From Gnetum montanum (Eukaryota > Streptophyta > Gnetopsida > Gnetales > Gnetaceae), in NCBI GenBank assembly GCA_015680685.1, contig MNCI01022074.1, positions 286,730 to 350,729 of the forward strand: DNA of 64,000 nt, in the 5' to 3' direction. The position numbers and the translations under genes were made by a program. The notes under the pieces were generated by a model, which was not told the origin of the DNA, did no database searches, and worked only from the letters and a program-made list of their open reading frames with translations. Position 1 is the stretch's first letter; every line of letters starts with the position of its first letter. Positions 58,992-64,000 of the stretch are shown one piece after another.

Positions 58992-60930
58992 GGTAGGAAC
59001 TTTTACCTATTTTTCCTTTGTTTCTTATGGTTTTTCTAGTTTTTTGCTTCCTATGTGTTAAGGCTATTTTTTCTAGATCTACTTTGGTGGAGGGATTAAA
59101 ATAAAACTCTAATAAAATCCCACCTATTATTTTGGCCATTTCCACATGGCTCCATAGTTTTTTCATTACTTTTTCTTGTTTAGATTCAATTTTGAAAATA
59201 AGGTTTACTGTTCATGGCTTTTTTCCAAAATTTTGGGGTGTGTCTATTTTTTCAGATGTAGGCCTTATGATTTGTTAAAATTAAATTTGAAAAACATCCT
59301 ACCCCATTATTTTGGTATGAATTTTAATGGGTTTTAATGGTTTTGGCTATTCCAACTATTTCCATGGCTATATGAAATCTAGGTTTTGAGGTTTTTGATG
59401 TTTTGGCATGAAAAAGTAGGCAATGTTGTGTATTTTTTTCTTGGAATAACAACTACACATTTATGCAATTGAACATTATGGGTTCGTAGCCCCTCATTTA
59501 TGCTTTCTAATTGATTTTTATTTTTTAATTTGGATTTGTAATGATGAATTTATAGCTATTTTCCTAACATTGCGTAGTTAGGTTGTTTGTGCCACTTTTG
59601 TAATTTCATGTGATTTTGAAAATTATTTGTAAAGAAATGGAAAAGGTTATGGCTATTTTCTAGTTATGAATGAGTGGCTTTGGCTTATAATTTTCAACAA
59701 AGGTGAAATCACACTGATTGGACTTAAAATGAATTTTCTATGAAGTTTTTACAAAGCATGTGTAATAAGGATGTTTGTGTCATTTTTGGATTATTATCCA
59801 AGTTGATGAATTTTTCTTGCATAAACAGAAAAGGTCATGAAATTTTTCTAAACATGGGTAAGTAGGGCTCAATTTAAGCTTTCAAATAGTGGTAGAATTA
59901 CTCCATTTGGAGCTCAAGAAAATTTTTGGAGAATTTTTTACCAACCCTGCACAAAAAGGGGTAAATGTTGATGACTATAATTTTGGATAAGTTCTTTCAT
60001 ATTTTATGGATATATGGATATACGTTTTCAATTCTAATGGTCATGTCTATAACATTCATACTTTTAAGATTCTTTTTATGATGGAATTGCTAAAATTGGA
60101 GCATAAATGAATTTTTAATAAATTTTTTGGCCATGGCTATGTGAATCAAGGAAAAATTATGGTCATAGCACAATAACCATTTGGAAATGGAAGTGGTTGA
60201 TATGTATAACCTATGTTTTTCTTTTTTCAACATGTAAAACTAGAGTAAAAGCTTTTTCTATTTTTATCAAGCTTTTACTATGACTACATTTTTCTTAAAG
60301 TTTATGATGCTTTTTCTAAATTTGTGCATAATTTAGACACTTTTCCCAAATTTATGCATGCTTTGCATAATTTAGATGTTTTTTTTTACTAAACATATGC
60401 TTGCTTTTTTCTAAATTTATGCATAATTTAGACTAAGAATTAGCTTTAGGCTATAAAATCCTGGCTATAATGGCTATAAAATATGGTAATAATGCTGTTA
60501 TGAAATGTCTTAAGTTAATTTAGATAAACATCTAAGAGCTTTTTACAAAGGCTAATTCCACCTCTAACTTAGAAAGTGTTTTCTAAATTTGTTAAGAAAT
60601 TTCAATTGGTCATGATGTAAAGTTATGCAAGGTTGTAATAATGTTTTCTCATGGAATTTCTTAGACTAATTTAGAAAAAACACCTTAGAGCTTTTTACAA
60701 AGGCTAATTTCACCTCCAACTAGATGTTTTTTCCTAAACTGTTAAGTATTTCCATAATGTAAGGCTACACAAGGTTGTAATGATGTTTTCTTGTGGTATT
60801 GCTTAGACTAATTTAGAAAAATACATTAGAGCTTTTGCTAGAGGATAATTTGACCTCCAACTAGATGTTTTTTCTAAATTTGCTAAGTAATTGGAATAGG
60901 TCAGAATGTTTTTTGTTTTGCTTCATGTAG
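58992..60930 (+). other. First intron of third gene copy
   Basis: T-rich, no coding signal, GT at 58992 and AG at 60929-60930. A equivalent is 1.42 kb. Confidence 0.5.
60480..60905. repeat. Nearly three copies of a 140-150 bp tandem repeat
   Basis: 'agagctttttacaaaggctaatt-cacctc-aact-ga' recurs at about 60536, 60688 and 60829, with 'ttctaaatttgttaag' and 'aaggttgtaatgatgttttct' in the same order between. Confidence 0.75.
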
Positions 60931-63900
60931 GGTCTTTTTGTGGCCTATCCTCATCATAGTGGAGCTAGTTGGTATCTTGTGCTACATTGGTCATCCCAAG
61001 CTAAACACCCCACCAAATGACATGCCTTTTGGAAAACCCTCATTGTGGTTTTGGCCTAGGACAAGGAACTTCCTTGCCTACCTTTGTAGAAACTTTAGTG
61101 TGATGTTGCTATCATAGTTGTCTATGGATGTAGTTGGGGTTGTTGTGAAGACACTATTACCTTGGGAATTTGGCTTGATTCCCAAATACATTATTGAAAA
61201 TTTTCTTCCTAAGATTGTAGGGGAACCAATGGATGCCATAAGTCCATGTTACCTTACAAAGATCTGAATAATGCTAGAGTATAGTTAGTATAATACTCAC
61301 AATACTCTAATGGTGATGCATAGGGCCCACACATTATTCCAAAACCCACCTAACACCATATAATATCTATATGGGTAAACATGGTTATTGTAATGCTTTT
61401 ATGCTTTTAGGCTTGACAACCTTTCCTAACTTCATCAATTTTATAACTTCTTGAAGGTACAAGGTCAATGATTAAGGTTTGATCATCAATGATCAAATCT
61501 TGAAAATGGCTTAAACTACTTTGGATGAATTCAATAAGAGTCCTCAAATTAAAAATGTTATGTATTAATAGTTAAGAAGGCACTTTGAGGAATATGATAC
61601 CAAGTTTAAACATGTATACAAGAAGTGTAAGGATGATGGGACAATGCACAATTGTTGGGTAGATGCTGATGGCACAAATCAGACCCTTGTAGTTGGGACA
61701 TCTATTCAAACCATATCAAAGAAGGAAAAGAAAGGTAAATGTAAAGGCTATAGCTTCTAGTGCTTTATAACTATAACTTTAAGTGTTCTATCACTTTGCT
61801 TAGTCATTTAAATTGCTCATGTTGATGCTAAACTTTGGTTATTGCTTCACAAGATCTTCCACCTCAATAGATGTCATTATACCACTTTTAGGTTCATGTC
61901 ATGAGATTACCCTCATCCTAAAGTTTGGTGAAGTGACATTAGCATAGGAGTGGCTAAAGGGACAAGCACTTGGGTATGTTCAAGAAAACATCTTGTATGT
62001 ATGTTTGCTCAATGTATTCATGACACTTATCCCTTTTATTCTTGCTATAAAGATGTTGCATGTCATTGACTCCTTCGATGATAAGGTTAGTCATTTTAGC
62101 ACCATCATCTGAGGTGTGAAGGTAAATATGGATGTAGTTGCTAGCCTCTTTCATAACTTTTTTTGTGTCCCTATTGACAGGGTAAAGGTTTCCACTAGGA
62201 TAGTAAGGAAATTAGGCCATCACGATGAAGTTCTAGAGTGGCTTGGTGTCAACATGAGCTACTTTGGAATTTCAATGGATAACTTCATAAATCCTTATGT
62301 AAAGGAATCATATCCTTTCTTTAGGTCTTATGAATTTCCCAAACTACTATCACAAAAGAGGGTAATCAACCTAACATAGGGATGAAACTTTAAAAGGGTC
62401 CTAATGGAGGACATCAAATTTGATTGAGTGGCTACTTTGGCTATTAGGCTTTAAGAGGAGATCCTTAGACTCCATGCTGACAGCTTTATGATAATCCATA
62501 TGCACTATGCATTTTTTGTAGGTTATTTGAAGAGGTTTATAGATTTTTTGGTGGTGTACAAGAATGGATGATAGATTTTGCAAGACCTAAGCCAAATTTC
62601 TAGGTCTTGGATAAAGCACATTTATTCAATAGTGAAAGCCAAAAATCCACTAGAGGAGATGGATGATACATTATTCATCACCACTAAGAAGCTTGATGTT
62701 AGGTAGTATGAGTCTCCTAATAGTACAAATGATGATGAGCCTTTCACGTTTCCTACTTGTATCTAGGATGCTAGACAATGGCATATGGAGGCTAAAGGAG
62801 TAGCTAGGGAGAAACTTAGGATGCCTATGGAGGAGGCACCCTCAGCATTAGACTAGCCTACCTTGAAGAAGATTAAGATTAAGCTTAGGCCATCATAGTA
62901 GGTAGTTGTACATATGATTTGCTTAACTTTTGATATTTCATGTTTTAAAGTTTATGGACACTTTGTGGTTTCATGTGCTAATCAATTTTCTATGTGCTAT
63001 GAATTGTAGACAAGTGTTAGGCTATGGCAACACAAGCTACTATGGAGGCAGAACAAAGGCATGTAGAAGAGGCACTTTTATGGTTGAAGGATTTGTTGAT
63101 GCAAGTATAGATTATCTAGATTTCTTATTTGGTAAGGCAATACTAGGTACCTCTCCCATCATCATCCTAGAGGAGGAAGAGGAGGAGGAGAGGCCAAGTA
63201 TGCCCATGCCTTAACATTCTCCTTATATGTCATTATTTATTTATTATTACATCCTAACCTTTTGATGATTGTTATGCTTAAAATAGTTCCTAAGCCACTG
63301 ATGCAAGCTTTTATCCCTATGCTTCATGTGAAACCATGGGTAGAGACTCTAGAAAAAGTGACGTTCATACATGGGATGGCTAAGGCCATCAGTGATCAAT
63401 TGCATTAGGTTGCACCTGAGATAGGTGAGAATTTTTTTTTATGTGCTTTAGTCATAGGATTTGCTTCCATTACAACTATCTTAGGTTGTGCATTATGTTT
63501 TATGGTTGTATTTTATGCTTCTATAGTACCTTCTATGAAGTGGGACCATAGTAGAGACATGGAGATAGACTCCTTGCCCAAGCTTTCCTCTGAGGTATCT
63601 ACTATACCCGTGAAGTTGTATGAGACTACTACTAATTTATCCATGTTGTGTGCAAAACCTTCATGGGAGCTAGAGAACTTCAATGAATTCCTATGGGAGG
63701 AAGTCATGGCCTTAAGAGAAAAGACTCAAAGGTAGGAGGATACGATTAGAGATCTCTGAGATTGTAAGGCCTTTGTGAACGCTCAAGTGGCTACCTTGGG
63801 AGAGTTATGAACTAAGGAGATCATGTGGGTCTACTATTGGCATGTCATTTGGGATAAAGTAGTGGTCCTATGGGAGATGACAAAATAACATATGTAGATG

Positions 63901-64000
63901 GACCTCATCTTCCAAAAGGTTAAGGGTTGGAAGGATCACTTTGCTTGAGTACTAGAGTGGGGCAAGACACAAAAGGCTCACAAGTAGTAGTACAAGGCTG

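Larger units (their letters stand above)
58742..64000 (-). mobile_element. Element C, inferred right part beyond insertion of B
   Basis: This carries the third copy of the antisense-type gene on the plus strand. In A and B that gene is always opposite to pol, and C pol is on the minus strand to the left of B. Orientation and order therefore fit one element split by B. The alternative is a separate, truncated element. Confidence 0.5.
58871..64000 (+). pseudogene. Third copy of the antisense-type gene, partial at window end
   Basis: Exon 1 58871-58991 (MAPKQQGEKSQ, donor AAG|GTAGG), first intron 1.94 kb, exon 2 60931-61374 (acceptor CTTCATGTAG; IIVELVGILCYIG, NTPPNDMPFG, NFSV; donor ATGG|GTAAAC). 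Later parts by homology: IIPLLGSCHEITLILKFGEV (about 61870-61935), LEWLGVNMSYFGISMDNF (about 62235-62280), HYAFFVGYLKRFIDFLVV (about 62500-62560), WVETLEKVTFIHGMAKAI (about 63330-63395) and EIDSLPKLSSEV then EFLWEEVMALREK (open 63502-63735). It ends in WKDHFA and a Lys-rich part at the window edge. Each piece aligns in order with the gene in A. Many stops. Function unknown. Confidence 0.68.

Noticed and set aside
1-64000. tRNA, rRNA or organelle DNA
   Set aside because: I looked for cloverleaf-type ends, rRNA motifs and plastid genes and saw none.

Overview
The window looks like nuclear DNA of a seed plant with a large, repeat-choked genome. It is AT-rich, CpG-poor and almost wholly made of decayed LTR retrotransposons, with no host gene I can support. 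A gymnosperm or another giant-genome plant would fit, but the sequence does not prove the taxon. Nearly every coding region carries stop codons and frameshifts, many of them TGG to TGA/TAG or C-GA to C-AA changes, as expected from methylation-driven C-to-T decay.

Layout. 1-4564: right part of a Ty1/copia-like element with a gag but no visible pol. About 5040-5390: fragment of a LINE ORF2 C-terminus. 6141-9164 and 27895-28731: minus-strand Ty3 LTR and 3' remnants (element D), split by element A. 9165-27894: element A, an 18.7-kb Ty3/gypsy element of the Tat lineage, plus strand, with 1.6-kb LTRs and a near-perfect target duplication (GCTCT/GCTCC). 28732-40349, probably continuing at 58742-64000: element C, a minus-strand Tat relative split by element B. 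It includes a low-copy, CpG-retaining stretch, a 681-base assembly gap and a 16-unit array of about 185 bp. 40350-58741: element B, an 18.4-kb plus-strand Tat element.

The most interesting structure is shared by A, B and (split) C. Protease and reverse transcriptase lie about 6-7 kb apart, separated by what looks like an Ogre-like intron: in A and B the same phase-1 donor (G|GTGAGTAT) follows protease, and an acceptor precedes RT. Inside that intron, on the opposite strand, lies a second gene with its own introns. In A I can trace eight exons (20698 to 15431) separated by one 1.4-kb and six short (about 85-140 nt) GT-AG introns. Homologous exons, with splice sites at matching places, occur in B (51414 to 46702) and at 58871-64000. 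Three diverged copies keep alignable protein sequence, so the gene is an ancestral part of this lineage. It carries a stretch resembling the 'putative plant transposon protein' family, but its function is unknown.

A second pattern goes with it. Each element has its own palindromic motif around a common core, YAYGCT...AGCRTR. The same motif type occurs in the element's LTR (for C, weaker matches) and again around the start of its antisense gene (upstream region and/or first intron). A third recurring feature is a degenerate 'atgac-ttaaactagca' tract found near the intron donor, before the acceptor and after the integrase stop. These are sequence readings by eye and are not database-verified.
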